This document shows, piece after piece, positions 54,845 through 63,888 of a DNA stretch of 64,000 bases. Location: the NCBI RefSeq assembly GCF_003313505.1, contig NZ_QMHO01000014.1:32605-96604 (forward strand), given 5' to 3'. This DNA is from Pedobacter nanyangensis (GTDB lineage: Bacteria > Bacteroidota > Bacteroidia > Sphingobacteriales > Sphingobacteriaceae). The notes below the pieces were generated by a model. The model saw only the letters and a list, made by a program, of their open reading frames with translations, was not told the origin of the DNA and made no database searches. The first letter of the stretch is position 1, and the number at the start of each line of letters is the position of its first letter. Position numbers and translations under genes: made by a program.

Positions 54845-56902
54845 TTATGGGGTAATTTCATATCGGTACATCACAAAGTCATTTATTTTGGGCAGGCTCA
54901 CTTCAATACTGCCCGTTTTGCTCACGGTAGTGTTTATGGCCTTGCCATTGCCCAGCACTGGCGTACATTTTACTTTGCTACCTACAGGCAACCAAGTTTT
55001 TATAGCCGCACTAGCTTCGGGCGTATTTTCTCGGTAAAAAATGAAGTAGCCTTTATCACCATTGATGGACTGAAAGCCCGTCCACGACCTGCCCGAAGGT
55101 TCCTCGCCAATAGGCAAAATGGTACCCGTATGGAAATCGTGCTGAATGTTACGGTAAGCTTTGATCAGGTCTTTGATTTTTAATGCTTCGGCAGGGAGGC
55201 CCGTCCCTTCAAACCAAGCCAAAGGTTGCCCCGCCATGGTAGTGGCAAATAAATACTCGAAAGAATAATGGTTTGGCGCAAAAACATCCTTACCATATTT
55301 CTCGACATTGCGCCACTTATTTAAAAACTCGATCTGTAGTTTCTCCGCTGGCACATATTTAGACAATTGCCATAAATTACGCAGGGTCCAGTAGGGGTAA
55401 TAGTTCTGCCAGTCGGTATAACGGTTTTCCAAAAACACGTTTCCATATTCGTTAAAAGTATAATAGCCCGCTCTGCGACCTGCCGTAGCATCTAAATTAA
55501 ACACCACCTCGTGGTTGGTTTTTTCCAATACGCCATCAAACAGTTTGCGCAGGTTAATTTCCGACTGCTTGGTAGGAATGGCCAAGCCGTCTATTTTAAA
55601 AGTACGGATGCCATAGGTTTGGTATAAACTCACCAGTGCATTCACGTCCTTTTCCCAATCTGCATAGTCGTTTTGCACACTCGGATTAAACCAAAGGCAA
55701 ATTTCTACGCCCAACTCTTTTCCTCGTTTTACAATGGGATGCAAACCATTTGGATATTTAGCAGGGTCGGGCTTCCAATAATTGGGATTGTCCCAAATGT
55801 TTTTGAAGGAACCCTTGGCCAAGGCCGAATTGGGGCTTTTGCCTACCTGCCAACCATCGTCAATTTGGAAATGCGATATGCCCAGTTCGGCAGCTTTCTC
55901 CACTTCCAACAAACTGAATTGCTCGTTCACTTTCGAATCCTGACTTCTGTCGCCCCAAGTATTCATCATCACCATTTCATCACGTTGTGGCAACAGCTTG
56001 CGCAAGTTTTTTTGGTAGCTGCGCAAGGCTTTAAGCTGTGCCAATTCTGAGCCAGTGTAAACGCCAATTACGCCACCATAGGCTTTGGTCCACTCGTTAA
56101 CCTTGATGTCGGTTGCCGTTAGGCCAAGTCCGCTCATGGCGAAATGGTTAAAATCAGTGGTGAAATCGTAGCCGTTGTAAGCCAATTGCACGCTTGAAGT
56201 TGGGGCTTCCTTTAAAAAGAAAAAGCCTTTGTTGTTTTCGTTATTGTGTGCCAATAGCAAATTGCCACGGTAAGTGGTTTTTCGATAAGGAATGAATTTT
56301 CTTTCCTGAATAAGGTTGTTGTTCCAATCGGTCACATCAAAAAACTCTACAATGTTGGTATGCCAATGGAAACCATCCAGCTTAATTTGGTCAATAATGG
56401 CGGTCAACTGCTGGGATTTCATGTCTTCGGCAAACTCAATGTTTTTCCGATCGGCAGCATTGGCCATTTTGTTTTCCACCGCTAAATCGGCACTGCCTTT
56501 TAAATAGATATCGCAAGCAATCGTGGGGCTGTCCTCGTAAATTCGATAGATTTTTTTGACCGCCAAGGTGCCTGAGGAAAAGTTCACTTCTACGGCCAAA
56601 TAGTTGGGATGAATGGTATTTTCTTTAATTTCCTTGGCTACATAAGTGCCATTGGAAGCTACAGCATCTTTGCTGATCTGGAAATCGGGTGTTTTTAATC
56701 TGTTTAACCAAGTTTGGTTGGTCGACTTATCGGTTAAACTATAGGTCATCAGGTTCCCGTTGTTCCAAAGGAATTTCCTTTCAATCCACTTATTCCCTAT
56801 CACCAGGGTATCTTTTTCTAAACGACTGTAATAAGCATCTTTGGCTTGGGAGTTAATGCAAACGCCCAAAAACAACAGTGCTATCCATGTACTTTTCCTC
56901 AT
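54845..56902 (-). CDS. Clan-D (GH36-like) alpha-glycosidase, atypical
   Basis: The 685-residue protein has a signal peptide, an N-terminal beta-supersandwich (about 30-290), a TIM barrel with melibiase-like words, and a C-terminal beta domain. The barrel shows NTWGDRS, FQIDDGWQVG, EICLWFNPS and FKIDGLAIP, where D438 is the likely nucleophile. The expected acid/base region differs from classical GH36: VFLENRYTDW near 489-498 replaces the SDNTD-like motif. It may therefore represent a divergent subfamily or have different specificity. The gene is 6 bp before GH97 and 12 bp after DUF4886. Confidence 0.75.
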   Translation of the reverse strand: MRKSTWIALLFLGVCINSQAKDAYYSRLEKDTLVIGNKWIERKFLWNNGNLMTYSLTDKSTNQTWLNRLKTPDFQISKDAVASNGTYVAKEIKENTIHPNYLAVEVNFSSGTLAVKKIYRIYEDSPTIACDIYLKGSADLAVENKMANAADRKNIEFAEDMKSQQLTAIIDQIKLDGFHWHTNIVEFFDVTDWNNNLIQERKFIPYRKTTYRGNLLLAHNNENNKGFFFLKEAPTSSVQLAYNGYDFTTDFNHFAMSGLGLTATDIKVNEWTKAYGGVIGVYTGSELAQLKALRSYQKNLRKLLPQRDEMVMMNTWGDRSQDSKVNEQFSLLEVEKAAELGISHFQIDDGWQVGKSPNSALAKGSFKNIWDNPNYWKPDPAKYPNGLHPIVKRGKELGVEICLWFNPSVQNDYADWEKDVNALVSLYQTYGIRTFKIDGLAIPTKQSEINLRKLFDGVLEKTNHEVVFNLDATAGRRAGYYTFNEYGNVFLENRYTDWQNYYPYWTLRNLWQLSKYVPAEKLQIEFLNKWRNVEKYGKDVFAPNHYSFEYLFATTMAGQPLAWFEGTGLPAEALKIKDLIKAYRNIQHDFHTGTILPIGEEPSGRSWTGFQSINGDKGYFIFYRENTPEASAAIKTWLPVGSKVKCTPVLGNGKAINTTVSKTGSIEVSLPKINDFVMYRYEITP

Positions 56903-56914
56903 TCGCTTGATCTA

Positions 56915-58717
56915 TTAATTAACTTGTTTGAGTTGTAAGGCATTAATATAATAAAATCCGTAAGCGTTGTTATTGTTGCTGCCCGCCGTAATGGTGATGG
57001 TAATTTCGCCCGCAGCATTTGGGCTAACCTGCTCTGCACAGGCAATGTTAGCGGTGTTATTGGCGGCGTCTAACAAAGCAACCACCTCGTTAGTGCCTTT
57101 TACCGTGTATTTGGTTTCTCTGTTTTCGGCTCCCGAATTGGCTCTCGAACCAAAGAAACAGAAGTTGTATTTTTTAGTGGTGTTGAGCCCCGTTAATTTC
57201 ACCACGCTTTGGGTTACAGATTTACTTTCCCATACGGCTTTTGAATTGCCGTAGTACGAATCAGACGAAACACTGCTAGGCATATTCCACGAGGTGGTTG
57301 TTGCGGTTGGTCCGCTCTGGTTTCGGTTGTTAAACCCTTCCACAATGGTGATGCTGATATTGGTGTTGGCCCCTACTTGGTCTTTTAAATTAGGTAGGGA
57401 GGTGCCAGCGGTATATTGTGTAAGCGAATTCCATTCGGATGGTACGGAGTTCCCGCCAAAATTAACCCAAATAGGTTTGGTAAAATCTGAAGTGCCTCCA
57501 CCCTGATAATTCACCATTGGGGTAACCTCATTAGGTTTTAAAACCGCTAAGTGGGCAGCGTTTTGCGCAATTTCGGTATGATAGTCGGACAGGGCCGATG
57601 GTTTGTAGCTGTTACCTATTACGCTTTCCTTAAAAATAGATTCGAACCAGGCACAGGCAGCGGTATAGCGGCCAATGTTCACATCCAAGTGATAGCCGTC
57701 TCTACAAAAGTTATCGCCAATAATGCTGGTTCTACCATTTTGAATGGCCGTACCTGCGGGTACTACCACATTTACAGGAATGAGTGTTTGGGCTTTGATA
57801 TAAGCATCTACAATGCCGGCATACATCTTATCCTGATCTCTATCGTAATTGGCAAAGGCCGAATAGGTGGAGTTTTTTTGATAGGCCCAAGTTTGGTGAA
57901 GCACGTATTTTACACTTGGGTTGGTGGTTTTGGTTTTAACATAGTTGTACAAATCTGTTAAAGGCGCAAAAGTGCTAAATATGCCAGAGTTTGGACTTTC
58001 TTGCTGGAAACTGATGTAATCCCAGTTATCATCGGCCAATGCCGTAGCAATGGATACGTTAGCAGTGCTTACTTTAACGCCCTGTTGGTTAATTTTGCGG
58101 TACGAATAGGCATTGGCATTGTTGGTGGCATTTTGCAAATGCAGTGAAAGGCTGGCCCCACCGATATACAAATTGCCAATCACGATTTTATGCGACCTCG
58201 AATTGGCCAGGCCATATAAAAAAGACTCCAGCGCATCTTCAGAAAAGCTGTTGCCAATGGCCAGTATTTTTACAATACCATCATCAGGAACTTGTACCAC
58301 TTTTTCCTGCACAATAATGGTACAGGCAGTTAGTTTGCCCCCTGACGGCCCGTAAAGTGCCAGTTCTGTTTGACCCTTATTCTTGGCCGTAACGTTCACC
58401 GAAAAGTCGGCATTTACCTTAAAATCGGCAATGCTGGCGTCGGCAATTTGCCATTTATATTGGCTTGCGGGTGTGGCTACCGTTGGCGTAAAGCTTACGC
58501 TGATCTTAACCTCGTCGCCCTGCAGCAGCGTACTGGTTTCTTTATCTAATTTAACCGATACAGTTGGCGTTGGATTGTTTTCCGTTTTTGCTTTGGAACA
58601 GGAGCCCGTTCCCACGGCAAACAGCACGAGCAAAAAATAGGCAATGAATTTGGCCCTTTGCGCTATGCCAATGGGTTTGGTTTTGGTGATCCCATACAGT
58701 ACGTGTGACATGTTCAT
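56915..58717 (-). CDS. DUF4886 SGNH-like esterase lipoprotein with Ig and C-terminal domains
   Basis: The 600-residue protein has a lipobox at C40 (FAVGTGSC), a BIG2/Ig-like domain (about 45-140), the DUF4886 SGNH hydrolase domain (about 148-370) with S157 in ILAIGNSFSED and D340/H343 in CRDGYHLD, and an extra C-terminal beta-rich domain (about 400-600) that looks like a discoidin-like carbohydrate-binding fold. Proteins of this type are probable acetyl esterases acting on carbohydrate; the exact substrate is not known. It lies 30 bp from the second DUF4832 gene and 12 bp before the clan-D enzyme. Confidence 0.82.
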   Translation of the reverse strand: MNMSHVLYGITKTKPIGIAQRAKFIAYFLLVLFAVGTGSCSKAKTENNPTPTVSVKLDKETSTLLQGDEVKISVSFTPTVATPASQYKWQIADASIADFKVNADFSVNVTAKNKGQTELALYGPSGGKLTACTIIVQEKVVQVPDDGIVKILAIGNSFSEDALESFLYGLANSRSHKIVIGNLYIGGASLSLHLQNATNNANAYSYRKINQQGVKVSTANVSIATALADDNWDYISFQQESPNSGIFSTFAPLTDLYNYVKTKTTNPSVKYVLHQTWAYQKNSTYSAFANYDRDQDKMYAGIVDAYIKAQTLIPVNVVVPAGTAIQNGRTSIIGDNFCRDGYHLDVNIGRYTAACAWFESIFKESVIGNSYKPSALSDYHTEIAQNAAHLAVLKPNEVTPMVNYQGGGTSDFTKPIWVNFGGNSVPSEWNSLTQYTAGTSLPNLKDQVGANTNISITIVEGFNNRNQSGPTATTTSWNMPSSVSSDSYYGNSKAVWESKSVTQSVVKLTGLNTTKKYNFCFFGSRANSGAENRETKYTVKGTNEVVALLDAANNTANIACAEQVSPNAAGEITITITAGSNNNNAYGFYYINALQLKQVN

Positions 58718-58747
58718 ATTTGGTTTAGTTTGGTTACTTTTTTTTGG

Positions 58748-60310
58748 CTATTGCACTTCAAAATCATTCAACTTTACCCAGCCTTCTTCTGTGGTTTCGG
58801 CCTCTAGGGCCAATTTAATGCTTGGTTCATTTTCCTTGGTGGTATCTACAATGGCTACGGCCCAGGCATAGTTACCTGCGGGCAAATCAACGGTAGCGTT
58901 TAATTCATAAGTAGTAGGCTGATCTTTCAACCAGTTTGAAGGTTCGCTTAAACGATCCACAAATACCTTTTTCACCTTACTTTTGGCATCCAACACGGCA
59001 AAGGCCACCTTGTATTTGTAGTTCCATTGTGGGATATTGTTGGGAAAATAGCCCCAACCTTTATTTTGCCAACGGTGGGTAATCTGGGCTTTATCGCCCG
59101 ATTTGATTTTAGCAGGTACGCTCAGCTCATCAGGATATAAACGATAGCCGCCTTGTGATACAAAAGCCTGCACCAAAGGGAACGAACTTTCAAACCAGGA
59201 GGCCGTTTCGCCCCCCGCCCTCAAATCCATCATGTTTACCTTGGCCTCGGCCGATGCCTGATATTCGCCCAATCGTACATCCTCAGCATGGCCCTGCCTG
59301 TATTTTCCACTCGGATCTTTCCAATAGCTATGGGTACGTGAGGTGATCCATCCCCCTTCCATAATGATAGGTCGTTTGTAGTTCCATCGCTTTGCGAAAT
59401 CCTTTTCCCAACTTTGGTAATAACCTGTCATGCCAAAAGCATCGTGGCGCAGGCTATAGCCTTTATTTATGGCTTTTACCAATAACCTATTACTATTGGC
59501 ATTGGCTGGCGCCCAACTTTCGGGGTGCCCCACCAAGCGATGGTAATTGATTACCAAGGGTACTTTGGTAAAGGTTCGGGCATATAGATCGGTTACCCAA
59601 TCCAGCACTTCCTCTTTTTGCTTTTCGGTGTTTTCTGGGGTGGCGGTCTTTGGGTCTTCGTACACTACAAAATGTGCCTCGCCCCATTTGCCCAAGCCAT
59701 AAGCGTCTATGAAAGAGGTACGCTCGGGATCGTTAAAATCCTTGGCCAGTGACTCTATAAATTTGGTATAATACTTTCTAAAGATGGGATCTTGCGGATA
59801 GGGCGTTTGCCTATCGGGATGCTCGCTATCTTCTACATAATATTTAGCGCCTGCCTCAAACACAAATTGCGGCGTGTTTTGGCCTTGGTCGCGGCCATCT
59901 ACCACAATGCGGAACGCAATGGGCAGCCCCCTTTTTTGCGCCCCTCTAATCAGCTGGCCAATTCTGGAGTTGGGATCGTTCCAGGTGTACACGCCGTCCT
60001 TAGGGTTTAAAGATGACCAACTGGTACGCAGGTAACAGGCCGAAGCATAGTCAATAGCCTTTACCTTTTTGCCCAAGCTTGGCACCAAATATTCGGTATC
60101 CCAATAGGATTCCTCGGCACTGCGGGCAGCATACATCACCCAGCCATTTAAGGGATTGCGCAACACACTAACGCTATCGTAGGTTGGTTTAAGCGAAACA
60201 TAGTTTGCTCGGGGGTCAATTTCCTTGCCCTGCTCGTTTTTAAAAGCGGTAATGAAAACCGTAAGGCATATCAGTATTGTAAATAGGTTATATCGTTTTT
60301 TTGGGTTCAT
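58748..60310 (-). CDS. DUF4832 secreted protein, candidate glycoside hydrolase (paralogue B)
   Basis: The ATG at 60310 (MNPKKRYNLFTILICL) gives 520 residues, with a signal-like N terminus but no lipobox cysteine. It is about as long as and highly similar to paralogue A throughout, including FRIVVDGRDQG, AFGMT and GGYRLYPD. The two conserved glutamates are E211 in GLGKWGEAH and E318 in RPIIMEGGW. It leads the long glycosidase operon, and the upstream operator at 60524-60588 controls it. The lack of the lipid anchor suggests a periplasmic role, unlike paralogue A. Confidence 0.8.
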   Translation of the reverse strand: MNPKKRYNLFTILICLTVFITAFKNEQGKEIDPRANYVSLKPTYDSVSVLRNPLNGWVMYAARSAEESYWDTEYLVPSLGKKVKAIDYASACYLRTSWSSLNPKDGVYTWNDPNSRIGQLIRGAQKRGLPIAFRIVVDGRDQGQNTPQFVFEAGAKYYVEDSEHPDRQTPYPQDPIFRKYYTKFIESLAKDFNDPERTSFIDAYGLGKWGEAHFVVYEDPKTATPENTEKQKEEVLDWVTDLYARTFTKVPLVINYHRLVGHPESWAPANANSNRLLVKAINKGYSLRHDAFGMTGYYQSWEKDFAKRWNYKRPIIMEGGWITSRTHSYWKDPSGKYRQGHAEDVRLGEYQASAEAKVNMMDLRAGGETASWFESSFPLVQAFVSQGGYRLYPDELSVPAKIKSGDKAQITHRWQNKGWGYFPNNIPQWNYKYKVAFAVLDAKSKVKKVFVDRLSEPSNWLKDQPTTYELNATVDLPAGNYAWAVAIVDTTKENEPSIKLALEAETTEEGWVKLNDFEVQ

Positions 60311-60523
60311 TGTGGGGTATCTACTAGGGATCATTCAGGTTTCAGTTGGCTTTGATTAGGCTTGTGTGTACCCTGCAAATGGCAATGGCATTCCTTAAGG
60401 GATTAGAGTTCAAAAAAAGACGAGTACAGGATTTTAAATCTGTGGCATTTGGTTTCATACACTCAATTTGGTTAGGTGTTACAAAGGCGGCAAAAGCAAT
60501 GCGCTATGCACACCCTTGAAATA

Positions 60524-60588
60524 CAAAAGTAGCCAACACCGCTTTTGGCGATGGTATGGTTTTGTTCAGAAATGGTTCGTTTTTGTAC
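60524..60588 (-). promoter_or_regulatory. Predicted HTCS operator and promoter 3 (long glycosidase operon)
   Basis: Plus-strand repeats GGTATGGTTTTGTTC (60553-60567) and GGTTCGTTTTTGTAC (60574-60588) are separated by 6 bp. The -7 box TACTTTTG on the minus strand is at 60524-60531, 21 bp from the operator. There is no -33 TTTG. The leader to DUF4832 paralogue B is about 210 nt. Confidence 0.72.
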
Positions 60589-60753
60589 AGAAAGATATGG
60601 GACACTATTGGCAATTCATTCTTATCTGTAGTTTAGTTGGGGATTAGGAATTAGTGGTTAGCAAAATTAACTATTAATCTGCGGGCAAATCAGCGCAATC
60701 TGCGGGAGAAAAAACAATGAACCTAAACTTGGAGATCCTTCGCTGCGCTCTGG

Positions 60754-60793
60754 ATGACAAAGATGAACGGCCAATACCAATGAACAATTGAAC
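60754..60793 (+). repeat. Dispersed repeat, copy 3 (variant of the 34-bp repeat)
   Basis: Starts ATGACAAAGATGAACGG and ends ATGAACAATTGAAC, with 6 extra bases in the middle relative to the copies at 29364 and 40852. Confidence 0.6.
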
Positions 60794-60868
60794 TAATGAA
60801 CTAATGACAATATCAAATGATTCAACTATCTAAACAACCAAAAAACCAATCAACCAACTAACCAATTA

Positions 60869-62545
60869 ATGAAAACCAATGTACTTGAACTAAAGGATTA
60901 CATCGTATTTGCGGTGTACTTCGTTATCGTTGCGGCTTACGGGCTGTACATCTACCGAAAAAAGAAATCTGCCAAATCCGATTCCAAAGATTATTTCCTG
61001 GCCGAGGGCTCCCTTACCTGGTGGGCCATTGGCGCCTCCCTCATTGCCTCTAACATTTCGGCCGAGCAGTTTATTGGCATGAGCGGTTCGGGCTTTAAAA
61101 TGGGACTGGCCATTGCCACTTACGAATGGATGGCTGCTGCAACCTTAATTATTGTCGCCATCTTTTTTATCCCCGTATATTTAAAGAACAACATTGCCAC
61201 CATGCCACAGTTTCTGCACCAGCGCTACAACGGCACCGTAGCCATGATTATGGCGGTGTTTTGGCTGCTGCTGTATGTGGTGGTGAACCTTACTTCTATT
61301 CTTTATCTGGGTGCTTTGGCGGTGAGCAGTATTTCGGGCTTTAGCCTAGCGGCCTGTATGTATGCCATTGCTATTTTTGCCGTCATTATTACCCTTGGCG
61401 GGATGAAAGTGATTGGCTATACCGACGTGATCCAAGTATTTTTTCTCATCCTTGGCGGACTGGCAACCACTTATTTGGCGCTCAATCTCGTATCGGATCA
61501 TTATGGTACCAAGGGAATTTTAGAAGGCTACAACCTTATGACTTCCAAAGCTTCTGAACACTTCCACATGATTTTAAAACCCGATAATGAAAACTATATT
61601 GACTTGCCTGGCCTTTCGGTGCTCATTGGCGGGATGTGGATTGTAAACCTGAACTATTGGGGCTGCAACCAGTACATTACCCAAAGGGCCTTGGGTGCCG
61701 ATCTGAACACCGCTCGTGGAGGATTGTTATTTGCGGCTTTCCTTAAATTGCTGATGCCCATTATTGTGGTACTGCCGGGTATTGCGGCCTACGTGCTTTA
61801 CAAAGAAGGGCATTTCCAAACCGAAATGGTGCACGATGGTTCGGTAAATCCCGACCGCGCCTATCCTGTATTGTTAAACTTGTTGCCTGCGGGTTTAAAA
61901 GGACTTTCCTTTGCGGCACTTACGGCGGCTGTAGTAGCTTCGTTAGCGGGCAAGGCCAATAGCATTGCCACCATTTTCACTTTAGATGTTTACCAAAAGG
62001 TGTTTAACACCAAGGCTTCGGAAAAGAACCTCATTACCACCGGAAAAATTACCATTATCGCAGCCATGATTTTGGCAGTGCTCATTGCCCCTCATTTGGG
62101 GATCGATAAGAAAGGAGGCTTCCAATACATCCAAGAGTACACGGGCTTTGTTTCGCCTGGTATTTTTGCCATGTTTATTTTAGGCTTTTTCTGGAAAAAG
62201 ACCACTTCAAAAGCGGCGCTGTTTGCCACTATTGGGGGTTTTATCTTCTCCCTCTTTTTAAAGGTATTGCCTAGCATTGCCGATCTTTCCTGGCTGTCGC
62301 CGATGGGCTTCGCTGTACCTAATACCAAAGGGATCTACGAAATTCCGTTTATTGACCGCATGGGCTTTGTGTTCCTCTTCTGCGTGGTGGGTATGTATAT
62401 CATCAGCGTGATCGACAACCGCAGAGGCATTGCACCTAAAGGCTTGGAGGTTGACCCTAAAATGTTCAAGACTTCCAGAAGTTTCGCCATTGGCACCATG
62501 GTGATTTTGGCATTGCTCACCATTTTATATACGGTGTATTGGTAG
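60869..62545 (+). CDS. Sodium:solute symporter (SSS family), SGLT-like
   Basis: The 558-residue protein has about 13-14 membrane helices. Helix 1 begins ELKDYIVFAVYFVIVAAYG, followed by KSAKSDSKDYFLAEGSLTWWAIGASLIASNISAEQFIGMSG-type SSS signature (split here for length). A WGCNQYITQRALGA motif and LAGKANSIATIF also fit SSS sugar transporters. The likely substrate is a monosaccharide or uronic acid released by the PUL enzymes; this is inferred from position. It and the CE15 gene behind it (27 bp) are on the strand opposite to the rest of the PUL. Confidence 0.9.
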   Translation: MKTNVLELKDYIVFAVYFVIVAAYGLYIYRKKKSAKSDSKDYFLAEGSLTWWAIGASLIASNISAEQFIGMSGSGFKMGLAIATYEWMAAATLIIVAIFFIPVYLKNNIATMPQFLHQRYNGTVAMIMAVFWLLLYVVVNLTSILYLGALAVSSISGFSLAACMYAIAIFAVIITLGGMKVIGYTDVIQVFFLILGGLATTYLALNLVSDHYGTKGILEGYNLMTSKASEHFHMILKPDNENYIDLPGLSVLIGGMWIVNLNYWGCNQYITQRALGADLNTARGGLLFAAFLKLLMPIIVVLPGIAAYVLYKEGHFQTEMVHDGSVNPDRAYPVLLNLLPAGLKGLSFAALTAAVVASLAGKANSIATIFTLDVYQKVFNTKASEKNLITTGKITIIAAMILAVLIAPHLGIDKKGGFQYIQEYTGFVSPGIFAMFILGFFWKKTTSKAALFATIGGFIFSLFLKVLPSIADLSWLSPMGFAVPNTKGIYEIPFIDRMGFVFLFCVVGMYIISVIDNRRGIAPKGLEVDPKMFKTSRSFAIGTMVILALLTILYTVYW

Positions 62546-62572
62546 GCACTTCACTGAATAAGATTTAGGTTT

Positions 62573-63868
62573 ATGATTTTATTAAAAGTAAAAACATGGC
62601 AATTTTGTCTTCCAGCTATCGGCAATTATAGGCAATGGTTGGGGTTAGCGGCCGCTGGCTTAATGACGCTTGCTTTAAGTCCAAAGGTGCTACTTGCGCA
62701 AAAAACGGACAAATTTATGGGTGAAATCGTTAACTACGATGAAACCACTGTGCCCAGTTATACGCTCCCCGCACTGCTAAAAACCGCTAATGGCAAACCC
62801 GTAAAAACGGTGGCGACTTGGGAAAATATCCGTAGACCAGAAATATTGCATTTGTTTAAGGAACATGTTTACGGGATAACGCCGAACAGTTTAGACAGTA
62901 TTCGATTTAAAATTACTCATGAAGACCCAAAGGCCATGGAGGGTAAAGCTCATTTGAAGGAGGTAGCGATTACGGTATGGAACAAAGGACATTCCCTAAG
63001 TTTTCCGCTAGTGCTTTTCATTCCCCACAAACGCACAAAACCTGCGCCTGCATTTGTATTGATCAATAATAGAAGTAAGCGAAACACCGATCCCACACGG
63101 GTTGAAAAAAGTACCTTTTGGCCCGCGGAAATGATGATTGATAGTGGCTTTGCCATTGCTGCTTTCCAAAATGCGGATGTGGCGCCTGATCGGAAAGACA
63201 CTTACCAAAATGGTATTTTAACACAGCTATTTCCAGAGCAATTGCAAATGGACAATGGCATGAAGGCCGTGGGTTCTTGGGCTTGGGCAGCCAGCAGGGT
63301 CATGGATTATTTGATGACCGACAAGGATATTGATGCTAAAAAAGTAGCTATTGTTGGCCATTCTCGTGGTGGAAAAACCGCTTTATGGGCAGGTGCACAG
63401 GACCAACGTTTTGCCATGGTGTTCAGTAGCTGCTCTGGAAGTACGGGGGCTTCGCTGGCACGTCGTAAATATGGAGAAACGGTAAGTTTGATCAATAGGC
63501 AATTTGGACATTGGTTCAATAACAATTACAAAAAATACAACCAGCAGGTAGATAGCTTGCCGGTTGATCAGCACATGCTCATTGGCTTAATTGCACCCAG
63601 GCCCGTGTACACCACCAATGCTACGCAAGATCGTTGGGCTGATCCTTATGGTTCTTACTTATCCTTAGTGAATGCGCAACCCGTTTATAAGCTCTATCGT
63701 GAAAAAGTAAGTCTTCAAGCGGCAATGCCTCCTACCAATAGTCCTATTATTGAATCGGCCATAGGTTACCATTTCAGAGAGGGCATACATGATTTAAATG
63801 TATACGATTGGACAAACTTTATTCGCTTTGCCAATTATCATTACCGAAATAAAGCAAGGGCCAAGTAA
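62573..63868 (+). CDS. CE15 glucuronoyl-esterase-like alpha/beta hydrolase
   Basis: The 431-residue protein has an N-terminal hydrophobic segment at about 22-43 (ending LAQ) that may be a signal peptide with a long leader. The alpha/beta-hydrolase core shows the CE15 features: catalytic S264 in VGHSRGGKTA, SSCSGSTGASLARRKYGE, FGHWF and the catalytic-His region PVDQHMLIGLIAPRP (H334). The third catalytic acid is not certain; D353 in TQDRWADP is one candidate. CE15 enzymes cut ester links between glucuronic acid (or its 4-O-methyl form) and alcohols such as lignin. Together with GH2-type glucuronidase and GH88 this points to a uronic-acid-bearing substrate. Confidence 0.87.
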   Translation: MILLKVKTWQFCLPAIGNYRQWLGLAAAGLMTLALSPKVLLAQKTDKFMGEIVNYDETTVPSYTLPALLKTANGKPVKTVATWENIRRPEILHLFKEHVYGITPNSLDSIRFKITHEDPKAMEGKAHLKEVAITVWNKGHSLSFPLVLFIPHKRTKPAPAFVLINNRSKRNTDPTRVEKSTFWPAEMMIDSGFAIAAFQNADVAPDRKDTYQNGILTQLFPEQLQMDNGMKAVGSWAWAASRVMDYLMTDKDIDAKKVAIVGHSRGGKTALWAGAQDQRFAMVFSSCSGSTGASLARRKYGETVSLINRQFGHWFNNNYKKYNQQVDSLPVDQHMLIGLIAPRPVYTTNATQDRWADPYGSYLSLVNAQPVYKLYREKVSLQAAMPPTNSPIIESAIGYHFREGIHDLNVYDWTNFIRFANYHYRNKARAK

Positions 63869-63888
63869 TTTGACCTTATTACAATTTG

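Larger units (their letters stand above)
60311..60868. other. Divergent intergenic region between the DUF4832 operon and the symporter
   Basis: This 558-bp region separates the minus-strand long operon from the plus-strand symporter. It contains the third operator/promoter (60524-60588) and the 34-bp repeat variant (60754-60793). A short GATTAGGAATTAG-type repetitive stretch lies at 60640-60660. No gene is seen. A promoter for the symporter is not obvious. Confidence 0.6.
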
